Assembly: GCA_001830425.1 (NCBI GenBank)
Contig: MIAA01000012.1
Coordinates: 5,001 to 40,512 of the forward strand
Reading direction: 5' to 3'
Length of the DNA: 35,512 nt
DNA from: Rhodospirillales bacterium RIFCSPLOWO2_02_FULL_58_16
GTDB lineage: Bacteria > Pseudomonadota > Alphaproteobacteria > Rhodospirillales > 2-02-FULL-58-16
Shown: in pieces, positions 26,221-34,225 of the stretch
How positions within the stretch are numbered: the stretch's first letter is position 1
How the letters are laid out: each line of letters opens with the position of its first letter
Program-made: the position numbers and the translations under genes
Notes under the pieces: generated by a model
Seen by the model: only the letters and a program-made list of their open reading frames with translations
What the model was told of the DNA's origin: nothing
Database searches by the model: none

Positions 26221-29190
26221 TTGCGTGATCTGTTCATCAAGTACCGGGTTGTCAGTTACGCCGTCATTGTCGGCGTTATGGTGGCGGCTTTTTCTTTTGT
26301 TTGTTTTTCGCTTGATCAGCTCATCTCCGTTCAAGAGAGCGCCGGCGCCCGGATAAACATCAGCGGTCGCCAACGCATGTTGTCCCAGCGGATTGCCCTT
26401 CTCGCCAAGGAAATTCAACATCTCGGCGGTCCGACGGAGGACGTGAAATTATACGGCGATTACCTCGACGCCGTTAAGGCCATGGATCAATCGCACCATG
26501 GGCTGGTCAATGGAGATAAGCAGCTCGGCCTTGCGGGAGACCTCTCCGCAAGCATGAGGTCGCTGTATTTCGGCCCGAACGCTTACGTTGACCGCGACGT
26601 CAAGGCGTTTCTCAAGGTTGCCCGCGATCTGTTTCAAGAGAAGGCCTCGGATGATGAGAGCCGCAGGAATGAGGCGGGCGTTAAAATTCTGTCGGAGATG
26701 GCGCGGGGCGAGTTGCTCGCCGACCTGGACGCCGTCGTCCGTCAAGACGAACTGGAGAGCGCAAGCACGATTAACGCCCTCCGACTGAGAACCATTTTGA
26801 CCGCAGCCCTGACCACGATTTTGATTGCGGCATCAGTGATGGCGCTGTCCGCGCTTCTTATCAAGAGGGTTCGCTTTGAACTCGGCGACCTTAAAAAGTC
26901 CGCCTACAGCCGCAAGAACATAATGGTTCTGATCTTCATCATCGGGATCATTGCCGTAACCAACGGGGCCGCGATAATCGGCATTTTATACAATACCGCA
27001 TTCGAGGAACAGCGGTCGCGTCTGATCGAAGCGGCGCAAAGCCGGGCGCGTCTGATCGAAGCCATGGCCCGATTCGATAAACAATACAGCAACGACTACC
27101 CCGGAGGCGCCGCCGCCGCGACCCTTGCGCAAATCAGGGATGCCCACGACAGGTTAAAGGGCTTCGGTGAAACGGGGGAATTCATGATGGCCCGCCGGGA
27201 CGGCGACCGGATCGTCTTCATACTGAGACACCGGGATTCAATCATGAACCATCCGGAGACGGTTCCCTTCTTTCATTCGAATCTGGCTGAACCCATGCGC
27301 CAGGCGCTTCAGGAGCGATCCGGGTCGATAGTCGGCCTTGATTACCGTGGCGCCAAGGTTCTCGCCGCATATGAACCGGTGGCGGTTCTAAACCTGGGGA
27401 TCGTCGTCAAGATTAACCTGTCCGAGATTCGCATGCCGTTCGTCAAGGCTACGGCAATTATTATTTTGATCACCCTTGTCGCCATTATCCTGGGGGCGGT
27501 TATTTTCTACCGCATCAGCAATCCTGTGCTGCTGAGGCTGTCGGAAAGTGAAAATCGTCTTGCCGATGCGCAGCGCCTCGCCCACATCGGCAGTTGGCAA
27601 TGGGACATCGGCACCAGTCAACATTCATGGTCCGAGGAAACCTACCGAATTCTGGGGGTTCCTCCGGGCGCTCCCCCTACCCAGGAGATTTTTGAAAACA
27701 CCATCCACCCTGATGATCGGGAGCGTGTTTTCGAATCCATGGCGAATTGCCTGCTTGCCCATTCAGTCAAGGATATTGAATACAGGATTATCCGTCCGAA
27801 CGGCGAGGTTCGGTACATGCATGACATCATTGAGACTATCGGGGACAAAATGAAGCCGGTGAATTACGTCATCGGCACCATTCAGGACATCACCGAACGC
27901 CGCCTGGCCGAGGAAGAGGTTAAAAAACTCAACGAAGAGCTTGAGGCGCGGGTCAAGCGGCGGACCCAGCAGCTATCCCTCGAAAGCGACAGCCACAAGC
28001 AGACAGCCGCGTTCCTGCAAGACAGCAAGGCGAGGCTGGCCGAGGCCCAACGCATGGTCAAGCTGGGCAACTGGGAATGGAACATGTTAACGGACGAACT
28101 TGTCTGTTCCGATGAGGCTGTCCGCATCTTCGATCTGAAGCCCCGGCAGGGCAAGATTACCCGCGCTCCCCTCACAAAACTCGTGCATCCTGAAGACCGC
28201 TTGCTCGTGCATCAGGCGGTCGAGAAGGCTCTCGCCGACAGAACGCAATATGACATCAGTTACCGCATCGTTCTGAAAGATGGAACCGTCAAACATATCC
28301 GTGAACAGGGCGAAGTGCATAGCGAGGTGAAATCCGTCAATCATGACGATCCCGTCAAGATATTCAGCACCGTTCAGGACATCACCGAACAAGTTCGGCG
28401 CGGGAAAGAAAAGGAAGACCTTGAGGAGCAGCTCCGACAATCCCGGAAAATGGAATCGCTGGGGCAACTCGCCGGCGGCATCGCCCATGAGTTCAACAAT
28501 ATGCTGGTTCCCATTGTCGGCATCACCGAGATGATCGTTGATGACCTTCCGCCGGGAAGTCCCATGCGGGAGGACCTGGGAGTCGTTATGGATGCCGCCG
28601 ACAAGGCGCGGAAACTGGTCCAGCAAATCCTCGCCTTCAGCCGGGTGGACAAAATAGAAATGAAGGCCGTGGATATCGCCGATATATTCCAGAATGCCCT
28701 AAAACTTCTGCGGGCGACGATTCCGACCACCATCGAAATCGAGGCCGATGTTTTAATCCTCGGCAAGACGGTCATGGCCAACTCGACGGAAATTCACCAG
28801 GCCATCATGAACCTCGGCACGAATGCCTGTCATGCCATCGGCAAGGAACATGGAACGATCAAATTCACGCTTGAGGAAATCGAACTGCATGAAGGCGACG
28901 AGGTCCGCATTGCGGACCTGGAACCGGGCCGTTATGTGAAACTGACGGTCAGGGATACCGGTTGCGGAATGGACGAGGCAACCCTGGAGCGGATTTTCGA
29001 TCCCTTCTTCACGACCAAGGAGGTCGGGAAGGGAACAGGCATGGGCCTGCCTATGGTTCTCGGCAGCGTCAAGGGAATGGGAGGGGCGATTACGGTCAGC
29101 AGCAAGAAGGACGAGGGAACGACCTTCGAGATTTACCTTCCGCTGATAATGGACAACGATAACACCTCGAATTCAAGCCCCATGAGTTGA
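26221..29190 (+). CDS. Multi-sensor PAS histidine kinase
   Basis: 989 residues. A first helix (about 10-33) precedes a PilJ-type sensor (SAGARINISGRQRMLSQRIA, 40-60). Helices follow near 190-217 and 235-258, then a Cache-like periplasmic segment near 260-400 (GETGEFMMARRDGDRIVFIL, GAKVLAAYEPVAVLNLGIVV) and a helix near 413-433. Two PAS domains (about 450-560 and 610-725) flank a coiled coil. The HisKA domain has H756 in LAGGIAHEFNNML, and the ATPase domain has NLGTNACHAIG, DTGCGMD and GTGMGLPMV. There is no receiver domain, so the partner is separate, most likely one of the two regulators downstream. The TTG start is needed to keep the first helix; the next ATG is at 26278. Confidence 0.9.
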   Translation: MRDLFIKYRVVSYAVIVGVMVAAFSFVCFSLDQLISVQESAGARINISGRQRMLSQRIALLAKEIQHLGGPTEDVKLYGDYLDAVKAMDQSHHGLVNGDKQLGLAGDLSASMRSLYFGPNAYVDRDVKAFLKVARDLFQEKASDDESRRNEAGVKILSEMARGELLADLDAVVRQDELESASTINALRLRTILTAALTTILIAASVMALSALLIKRVRFELGDLKKSAYSRKNIMVLIFIIGIIAVTNGAAIIGILYNTAFEEQRSRLIEAAQSRARLIEAMARFDKQYSNDYPGGAAAATLAQIRDAHDRLKGFGETGEFMMARRDGDRIVFILRHRDSIMNHPETVPFFHSNLAEPMRQALQERSGSIVGLDYRGAKVLAAYEPVAVLNLGIVVKINLSEIRMPFVKATAIIILITLVAIILGAVIFYRISNPVLLRLSESENRLADAQRLAHIGSWQWDIGTSQHSWSEETYRILGVPPGAPPTQEIFENTIHPDDRERVFESMANCLLAHSVKDIEYRIIRPNGEVRYMHDIIETIGDKMKPVNYVIGTIQDITERRLAEEEVKKLNEELEARVKRRTQQLSLESDSHKQTAAFLQDSKARLAEAQRMVKLGNWEWNMLTDELVCSDEAVRIFDLKPRQGKITRAPLTKLVHPEDRLLVHQAVEKALADRTQYDISYRIVLKDGTVKHIREQGEVHSEVKSVNHDDPVKIFSTVQDITEQVRRGKEKEDLEEQLRQSRKMESLGQLAGGIAHEFNNMLVPIVGITEMIVDDLPPGSPMREDLGVVMDAADKARKLVQQILAFSRVDKIEMKAVDIADIFQNALKLLRATIPTTIEIEADVLILGKTVMANSTEIHQAIMNLGTNACHAIGKEHGTIKFTLEEIELHEGDEVRIADLEPGRYVKLTVRDTGCGMDEATLERIFDPFFTTKEVGKGTGMGLPMVLGSVKGMGGAITVSSKKDEGTTFEIYLPLIMDNDNTSNSSPMS

Positions 29191-29201
29191 TCATAATCGT
29201 A

Positions 29202-29402
29202 CTTTCCCATCCTTACAAAGGAGGGGAGGTTGCCGCCGATACCCCTAACGCCCGGCGCGTTGAGTGAAAAAAGCGCCGTTTTTTGGACCACAGAGGCTCA
29301 GAGACACAGAGGAGAATAAAAAAAGGCAGGAAGAAAAACCTTTGCTTGGTCTTCTCTGCGCCTCTGCGCCTCTGTGTCAAAACACACAGGCCGGTAATTC
29401 TC
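29202..29402. repeat. Composite intergenic repeat: CCTCC hairpin, GCGCGTTGA box and CACAGAGG palindrome
   Basis: The 5' part (CTTTCCCATCCTTACAAAGG, then AGGGGAGGTTGCC) is a degenerate CCTCC hairpin. TAACGCCCGGCGCGTTGA follows (29246-29263). An inverted repeat CCACAGAGGCTCAGAGACAC / CGCCTCTGCGCCTCTGTGTC then encloses a 40-nt A-rich centre, and CACACAGGCCGGTAATTC closes it. It lies between the convergent histidine kinase and response-regulator genes. A shorter relative lies at 34116-34222. Confidence 0.7.
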
Positions 29403-29443
29403 TCTTCGACTCCGGATTTTATCCGTTAATAACCACTCAGGCA

Positions 29444-29872
29444 TTAATCAATCTTGATATGATCTTGCTCTTCACTCTTGTCGTCTTTCTTGGGTTTTAA
29501 CAGGGACAATATCTTTTCGGTCAACTGTCTCGGCGACGACGGCTTGTAAATGAAAGCGGAAACGCCGGCCTCCTTGGCCTGGAGCGCGGCGTCAACATCG
29601 CCCCGTCCCGTCAATATGATAAAGGGAATTTGACTGATTTTCCGGACAGCCTGAAGGAACTCGATGCCCGCCATTCGCGGCATATTCCAGTCGCAGATTA
29701 TCAGGCCCAGTTCCCTGTTGTGATCCCTGAACGTCGCCCAAGCCTCCAAGCCGTCACGGGCCGTCCGGATTCGGGAAAATCCGATCCTTTTCAGCACCAT
29801 GATGATGACGCTCATAACGACCGCTTCGTCTTCAACAACGAGGACGCCGGTGTCGATCAGATCATTTTCCAT
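29444..29872 (-). CDS. Single-domain response regulator (CheY-like)
   Basis: 142 residues with one receiver domain. The acidic pair is E14-D15 (VLVVEDEAVV), the phospho-acceptor is D61 (LIICDWNMPRMAGIEFL), the switch Thr is T88 (IILTGRGD) and the lysine is K110 (FIYKPSSP). A lysine- and acid-rich tail of about 20 residues follows (PKKDDKSEEQDHIKID). There is no output domain, so it works by protein contact or phosphotransfer. It is transcribed towards the kinase gene and divergently from the second regulator, with a 123-nt AT-richer gap between them. Confidence 0.92.
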   Translation of the reverse strand: MENDLIDTGVLVVEDEAVVMSVIIMVLKRIGFSRIRTARDGLEAWATFRDHNRELGLIICDWNMPRMAGIEFLQAVRKISQIPFIILTGRGDVDAALQAKEAGVSAFIYKPSSPRQLTEKILSLLKPKKDDKSEEQDHIKID

Positions 29873-29995
29873 GGAATCAATCTATCATGCCTTGCAATGG
29901 CGAGAAGTGCTAATTTTATAGGCTCGCCCTACAATGGACGGGACATCGCCGGGGAAAGCGATTATAATGCAGTCAACCATTAGGAATGAGGCCAA

Positions 29996-30367
29996 ATGAC
30001 CCACGTTCTTGTAATTGATGACGAAGAAATGGTCCGCAAGACCATCAAGATGATCCTGGAAAAGGTCGGCTTTGAAGTGTCCTTGGCCGGCAACGGAAAG
30101 CAGGGAATGGAGATGGTCGTTTCGCGTCCGCCGGAGCTTATCATTACCGATATGATCATGCCGGAAATGGACGGCGTCGAAACAACCATGGAAATCAGAA
30201 GCAAATATCCCGATATTAAAATCGTGGCGATTTCCGGCGGAGGGCGCGTTCATAATCTGGATTTCTTGAAATATGCCAAGGAAATGGGGGCGCACGCCAT
30301 TCTCCCCAAACCCTTTACCAAAGAGGAACTCCTCGGCGCCGTGTTGATGGCGATGGAGAACGGATAA
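29996..30367 (+). CDS. Single-domain response regulator (CheY-like)
   Basis: 123 residues: acidic pair D8-D9 (VLVIDDEEMV), phospho-acceptor D52 (ELIITDMIMPEMDG), switch residue S80 (IVAISGGG) and K105 (ILPKPFTKEEL). There is no output domain. A TATAAT at 29963-29968 lies shortly upstream, but I see no matching -35 box. The stop lies 8 nt before the next gene, so the two are probably one transcript. Receiver-domain sequence differs clearly from the 29444 regulator, so they are not a recent duplication. Confidence 0.92.
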   Translation: MTHVLVIDDEEMVRKTIKMILEKVGFEVSLAGNGKQGMEMVVSRPPELIITDMIMPEMDGVETTMEIRSKYPDIKIVAISGGGRVHNLDFLKYAKEMGAHAILPKPFTKEELLGAVLMAMENG

Positions 30368-30375
30368 GCCTTCTC

Positions 30376-31887
30376 ATGACTATTGCGGCTCGCCTGATAA
30401 GGCTTTTCACTAAAGCGTTTCAAACTCATGACCAGGGAGAGGCAAAGCGCCCCGCAGGGCCTCCCGTTAAAACCCCGGTCATAAGCCGTAAAAGCGCCGC
30501 CCGGGAAAAATCCTGCTATCTCCCCCTGGAGGCCGCTGATTTCGCCCATAAAATCAAAGAAATAGCGGGAAATAGCCCAAACCTGGCGGCGGGGGGGATC
30601 AATATCATCGGGTTGTCCAATATTAAAAAGCATTTCGGCGAAAAGTGGCCGAGGATGGCCGATAAAGTCCACGCCATAATCCACCAATCCATCAGCAGGC
30701 ATACTTCCCGCGATGATGTTTTCACGTCCTATCAGGATACCGCCTATGTCATTATTTTCTCCCGGCTTACGCCGGAGCAGGGGCAACTCAGATGCGTCCT
30801 GATCGCCGAGGAGATTTCCCTGAGAATTTTCGGCGAAAAAGCCAACTCGTCGCTCATCGAAGTCGCCGCGACGACCATGGACCCCAAAAAAGGGCTTTCC
30901 ATCAGCAGGCTGGACCTTGAAGAATTCTCCCAAAAAATCGACCATGGCCAATTGAAAGGCATTAAACGTCACGAGATATTTACGCCTTCGGACCTGCCTC
31001 GCGCTCTTCCTTCCCAATCGGACGATTCAGTGGAGGAAACCTCCGGCGAGGAAGCGATTGACGAAAAAGTCGCCAAGTTCCGCGAGGAAATTGAATTCCT
31101 GGCGAGGCTGTCCCCCCACGAAAAAAAGAAATATTCGTTCGGCCATCTGAAATTTGTCTATCGGCCCATGTGGCTGGTGAAGAAGGGAGTCACGGCGGCT
31201 CATGTCTGCATTCCCGCCCGGGTCTCTTCGGAAGGAGCCTTTTTGGTAGGAAGCGCGGCGGTGCTGACAAGTCCCGGGTCGCACGCCAACGCCGAGCATG
31301 ACGGCTCCTGCCTTCTTGAGGCCGCGAATGAACTCAATCTGTTGATGTCACAGGGGAGAAAAGCCGTTCTGATCGTTCCCGTTCACTATGTGACCCTGAC
31401 CGAACCCAACCATCGGAGCGAGTACAGGAAAATCACCAAATCCACGCCTAAAGAATTTCATGACAGTCTTTTGTTTGAACTGATCGGCATTCCCCAGGGG
31501 GCGCCCCGCAATCGCCTGGAAGAAGCCATACTTCTGTTAAAATTATCCAACGATAACGCATTCATCCGCGTTCGTTTGGACAACAGGGATTTTACGAAAT
31601 TTGCGGGACTCGGCTTTTACGCCATAGGATTCGATATTTCAAATTTGAACGAACCCGAAGCCAAACTCGTTGACGGCATCAACAAGTTTGCCGAACGGGC
31701 GGAACAACAAGGCTTCAAAATTTACGCGCGCGGCCTAAAAACAAGAAGCCTCATCAGCGCCGCAGTATGCGCGGGGTACGACTACATAGACGGCGACCCC
31801 GTCACCTCCCCGGTTGGGACGCCGGGCGAAATGGCTCCCTTTAACATCAAGAACCTGTACAATGCTAAAAACAGGCATCCCCATTGA
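30376..31887 (+). CDS. Probable degenerate GGDEF-EAL-type protein
   Basis: 503 residues, with no signal peptide. The first half (about 45-210) has the look of a GGDEF fold, but the signature position reads FTSYQDTAYVIIFSRLTPEQ, with no GGDEF motif. A linker of about 40 acidic residues (SDDSVEETSGEEAIDEKVAK) follows. The second half (about 250-485) resembles an EAL fold: YRPMWLVKKGVTAAHVCIPA near the start and IYARGLKTRSLISAAVCAGY then DYIDGDPVTSPVG at the end. The EAL and DDFGxG-type motifs are absent, so c-di-GMP synthesis and breakdown are both unlikely. A sensing or scaffold role tied to the upstream receiver is inferred. The fold assignment is by eye only. Confidence 0.6.
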   Translation: MTIAARLIRLFTKAFQTHDQGEAKRPAGPPVKTPVISRKSAAREKSCYLPLEAADFAHKIKEIAGNSPNLAAGGINIIGLSNIKKHFGEKWPRMADKVHAIIHQSISRHTSRDDVFTSYQDTAYVIIFSRLTPEQGQLRCVLIAEEISLRIFGEKANSSLIEVAATTMDPKKGLSISRLDLEEFSQKIDHGQLKGIKRHEIFTPSDLPRALPSQSDDSVEETSGEEAIDEKVAKFREEIEFLARLSPHEKKKYSFGHLKFVYRPMWLVKKGVTAAHVCIPARVSSEGAFLVGSAAVLTSPGSHANAEHDGSCLLEAANELNLLMSQGRKAVLIVPVHYVTLTEPNHRSEYRKITKSTPKEFHDSLLFELIGIPQGAPRNRLEEAILLLKLSNDNAFIRVRLDNRDFTKFAGLGFYAIGFDISNLNEPEAKLVDGINKFAERAEQQGFKIYARGLKTRSLISAAVCAGYDYIDGDPVTSPVGTPGEMAPFNIKNLYNAKNRHPH

Positions 31888-31894
31888 TCATCCG

Positions 31895-32071
31895 TCAATG
31901 CCCCGGCGTCTGTCCGGCGTCCTCGGCGAGAACGTAGCGGCGCGAGCAGTAGGGGCAGACGATCTTTCCGTCTTTTCCCATCATCAGGTAGACCTTGGGA
32001 TGGCCCAAAGGGCCGCCTCCATCGCAACTGACTCCGGCGCTTGTTACGACCTCATATTCTTCCGGCATCAT
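31895..32071 (-). CDS. NDUFS6-like zinc-finger miniprotein
   Basis: A 58-residue protein on the minus strand: MMPEEYEVVTSAGVSCDGGG, then PLGHPKVYLMMGKDGKIVCP and YCSRRYVLAEDAGQTPGH. The putative zinc ligands C16, H24, C39 and C42 (C-x7-H-x14-C-x2-C) match the zf-CHCC family, related to the NDUFS6 subunit of complex I. The ATG at 32071 follows AAGGGTAAACATC; a second ATG is at 32068. It stops 8 nt after the convergent end of the GGDEF-EAL-like gene and is divergent from the ABC ATPase. Small genes of this kind are conserved in alphaproteobacteria; function is unproven. Confidence 0.88.
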   Translation of the reverse strand: MMPEEYEVVTSAGVSCDGGGPLGHPKVYLMMGKDGKIVCPYCSRRYVLAEDAGQTPGH

Positions 32072-32156
32072 GATGTTTACCCTTAAGAAGCGTTGACCGG
32101 CAGGACGCCCTGATGATAGCGATTGGCCTTGATGCTTTCAATGCCGTTGGCTGTTC

Positions 32157-33113
32157 ATGATCAAAAATGCCCCCGAGAATGCCGTTGAGACCGTGGGTCT
32201 CTGTAAAACTTACGCCGCCCCCGGCGGCAATAAAACCAACGAGGCGCTCAGGGACTTCTCTTTGGCCATCCCGCGAGGTTCGTTTTTCGGGCTGCTCGGA
32301 CCCAACGGCGCCGGCAAATCCACGCTGATCAATATCCTCGCCGGGCTGGTCATCAGAACCTCGGGAGAGGCGCGGGTATGGGGCTATGATATCGAGGCGG
32401 ACATGCGCGCCGCCCGCCGCGCCATCGGCGTCGTCCCCCAGGAGCTGAATATCGACCCTTACTTCTCGCCGCGTGAAGCGCTGGACCTGCAAGCGGGCCT
32501 TTACGGCGTTCCCCGGCGCGAGCGCCGCATCGACGAGGTGCTGGCGGCGGTCGGTCTTTCCGAGCAGGCCGACATCTACGCCCGCCGCCTGTCCGGAGGC
32601 ATGCGCCGCCGTCTGCTGGTGGCCAAGGCGATGGTGCATTCGCCGCGTGTGCTGGTGCTGGACGAGCCTACCGCCGGCGTCGATGTCGAGTTGCGCCGGC
32701 AACTGTGGAGCCATCTGCGCAAGATGAACGAAAACGGCGTCACCATCCTGCTTACCACCCACTACCTGGAGGAAGCCCAAGAGCTTTGCGACAAGATCGC
32801 CATTATCGACCACGGGCGGCTGATCGCCTGTGATTCTACGCCGACCCTGTTGCGCCACATTGACGCCAAGGAGATGACGGTAACGCTGGCCGAAGACATC
32901 GACGCCGTCCCCGAAAGTCTCGGCAGATTTAATGTCGAGCGTCGAAATGCCCGCCGACTGGTCTTTCGTTATCCCCCCAGCAAGGTCAACTGCGGCGAGA
33001 TTCTGGGCGCTTTGCGGGACGCCGGCCTTACCATCGTCGATCTGACGACCAGGGAGACGGAACTGGAAGACATCTTTCTGCATCTGACCGGCCGCCACGG
33101 AGATAAAGAATGA
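32157..33113 (+). CDS. ABC transporter ATP-binding protein, ABC-2 type
   Basis: 318 residues with a full ATPase domain: Walker A GLLGPNGAGKST (about 46-56), Q-loop near VVPQELNIDP, signature RLSGGMRRRLLVAKAM (about 145), Walker B VLVLDEPTAGVD (about 165) and switch His in TTHYLEEAQELCDK (about 201). The layout and C-terminal extension (about 230-318) match exporters of the YadG/ABC-2 drug or polysaccharide kind. No permease gene adjoins on either side in the window; the next gene is a lipoprotein hydrolase overlapping by ATGA. Its permease must be elsewhere or it acts alone. Confidence 0.92.
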   Translation: MIKNAPENAVETVGLCKTYAAPGGNKTNEALRDFSLAIPRGSFFGLLGPNGAGKSTLINILAGLVIRTSGEARVWGYDIEADMRAARRAIGVVPQELNIDPYFSPREALDLQAGLYGVPRRERRIDEVLAAVGLSEQADIYARRLSGGMRRRLLVAKAMVHSPRVLVLDEPTAGVDVELRRQLWSHLRKMNENGVTILLTTHYLEEAQELCDKIAIIDHGRLIACDSTPTLLRHIDAKEMTVTLAEDIDAVPESLGRFNVERRNARRLVFRYPPSKVNCGEILGALRDAGLTIVDLTTRETELEDIFLHLTGRHGDKE

Positions 33114-34093
33114 AACAGCGGATATCAGCCATCATGCTGTTGATGGTCGCCGCCTGCACGCCGACCGTGCTGCCGCCGGGACCGGAGATAGCCGGCCCGG
33201 TTCTTTCCACGGACGGCTTCATCGCCGCCGACGGCGCCTCCCTGCCTGTGCGTAAATGGCTGCCCGACAGCGGGCCGAAAGCCGTGGTCATCGCCCTGCA
33301 CGGCTTCAACGACTACAGCAACTTTTTCACCGATCCCGGAACCTTTCTGGCCGGCCACGGCATAGCCGCCTATGCCTTCGACCAGCGCGGCTTCGGCCGG
33401 GCGCCCAATCGCGGACTGTGGCCCGGCCCTGCGGCCTACGTCAATGACCTCAAGGCGTTTGTCGGGGAAATGCGGATTACCCATCCCGGCGTTCCCCTTT
33501 TCCTGCTCGGCGAAAGCATGGGCGGCGCCGTGGCGATAGCCGCCATGACCGGCAAGGACGCGCCCGAGGTTGACGGCGTCATCCTTTCGGCGCCGGCGGT
33601 GTGGGGACGCGAGACCATGCCCTTTTACCAGACATGGGCGTTGTGGATCGGCGCCCACACCGTCCCGTGGGCGGAACTGACCGGGCGCGGCCTCAAGCTC
33701 AAGGCTTCCGATAATATCGAGATGCTGCGGGCGTTGGGACGCGATCCTCTGGTCATCAAGAAGACCCGCATCGACGCCATCTACGGCCTGGCCGATCTGA
33801 TGGACGAGGCGCTGGCCTCATCGGCCCGCCTCCACGCGCCTACGTTGATCCTCTACGGCGAAAAGGATGAGATCATCCCCAAGAAGCCCACATACAGGAT
33901 GCTGGAAAGCCTGCCCGCCGGCAACGCCGACAAGTTCACCGTGGCCCTCTACGAAGAAGGCTATCACATGCTGCTGCGCGACCTGAAAGCCGAAACCATA
34001 TGGCGCGACATCGCCGCCTGGATCGCCGACAAGACGGCGCCGCTGCCTTCCGGCGCCGACAAGCGGGCGCGGACAGTATTGGCCGGCGGATAG
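33110..34093 (+). CDS. Lipoprotein-type alpha/beta hydrolase (monoacylglycerol-lipase-like)
   Basis: 327 residues. The start MKQRISAIMLLMVAA and then C16 is a lipoprotein signal with lipobox VAAC, so the enzyme is likely anchored outside the cytoplasm. The core has HGFNDYSNFF (oxyanion region, about 64-73), the nucleophile elbow GESMGGA with S136, and acid D254 (YGEKDEIIP) and base H287 (EEGYHMLLRD). This is the serine hydrolase_4 arrangement of monoacylglycerol lipases. All triad residues are present, so it should be active; substrate is unknown. The ATG overlaps the ABC gene stop (ATGA), indicating coupled translation. Confidence 0.9.
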   Translation: MKQRISAIMLLMVAACTPTVLPPGPEIAGPVLSTDGFIAADGASLPVRKWLPDSGPKAVVIALHGFNDYSNFFTDPGTFLAGHGIAAYAFDQRGFGRAPNRGLWPGPAAYVNDLKAFVGEMRITHPGVPLFLLGESMGGAVAIAAMTGKDAPEVDGVILSAPAVWGRETMPFYQTWALWIGAHTVPWAELTGRGLKLKASDNIEMLRALGRDPLVIKKTRIDAIYGLADLMDEALASSARLHAPTLILYGEKDEIIPKKPTYRMLESLPAGNADKFTVALYEEGYHMLLRDLKAETIWRDIAAWIADKTAPLPSGADKRARTVLAGG

Positions 34094-34115
34094 CCGCCTT
34101 ATGGCAGCCACTGCA

Positions 34116-34222
34116 CTTTCCCCTCCTTACGAAGGAGGGGGCGGGGGAGGTTGCCGTAAGCTAACGCCCGGCGCGTTGACCGGAATAAGCACTGTTTTAT
34201 GAAACACAGAGGCCGATAATCC
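34116..34222. repeat. Composite intergenic repeat, shorter relative of 29202-29402
   Basis: CTTTCCCCTCCTTACGAAGG then AGGGGGCGGGGGAGGTTGCC, followed by TAACGCCCGGCGCGTTGA, and a tail ATGAAACACAGAGGCCGATA. The ends match the copy at 29202-29402, but the CACAGAGG inverted repeat in the middle is missing. It lies between the convergent hydrolase and acyl-CoA dehydrogenase genes and contains a strong CCCCTCCTTACGAAGGAGGG-type hairpin. Confidence 0.7.
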
Positions 34223-34225
34223 CCC

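Noticed and set aside
29264-29284. AAAAAAGCGCCGTTTTTT as an intrinsic terminator after the histidine kinase
   Set aside because: The stem would be only A-T pairs with a six-base loop, too weak for a standard terminator; it is part of the composite repeat.
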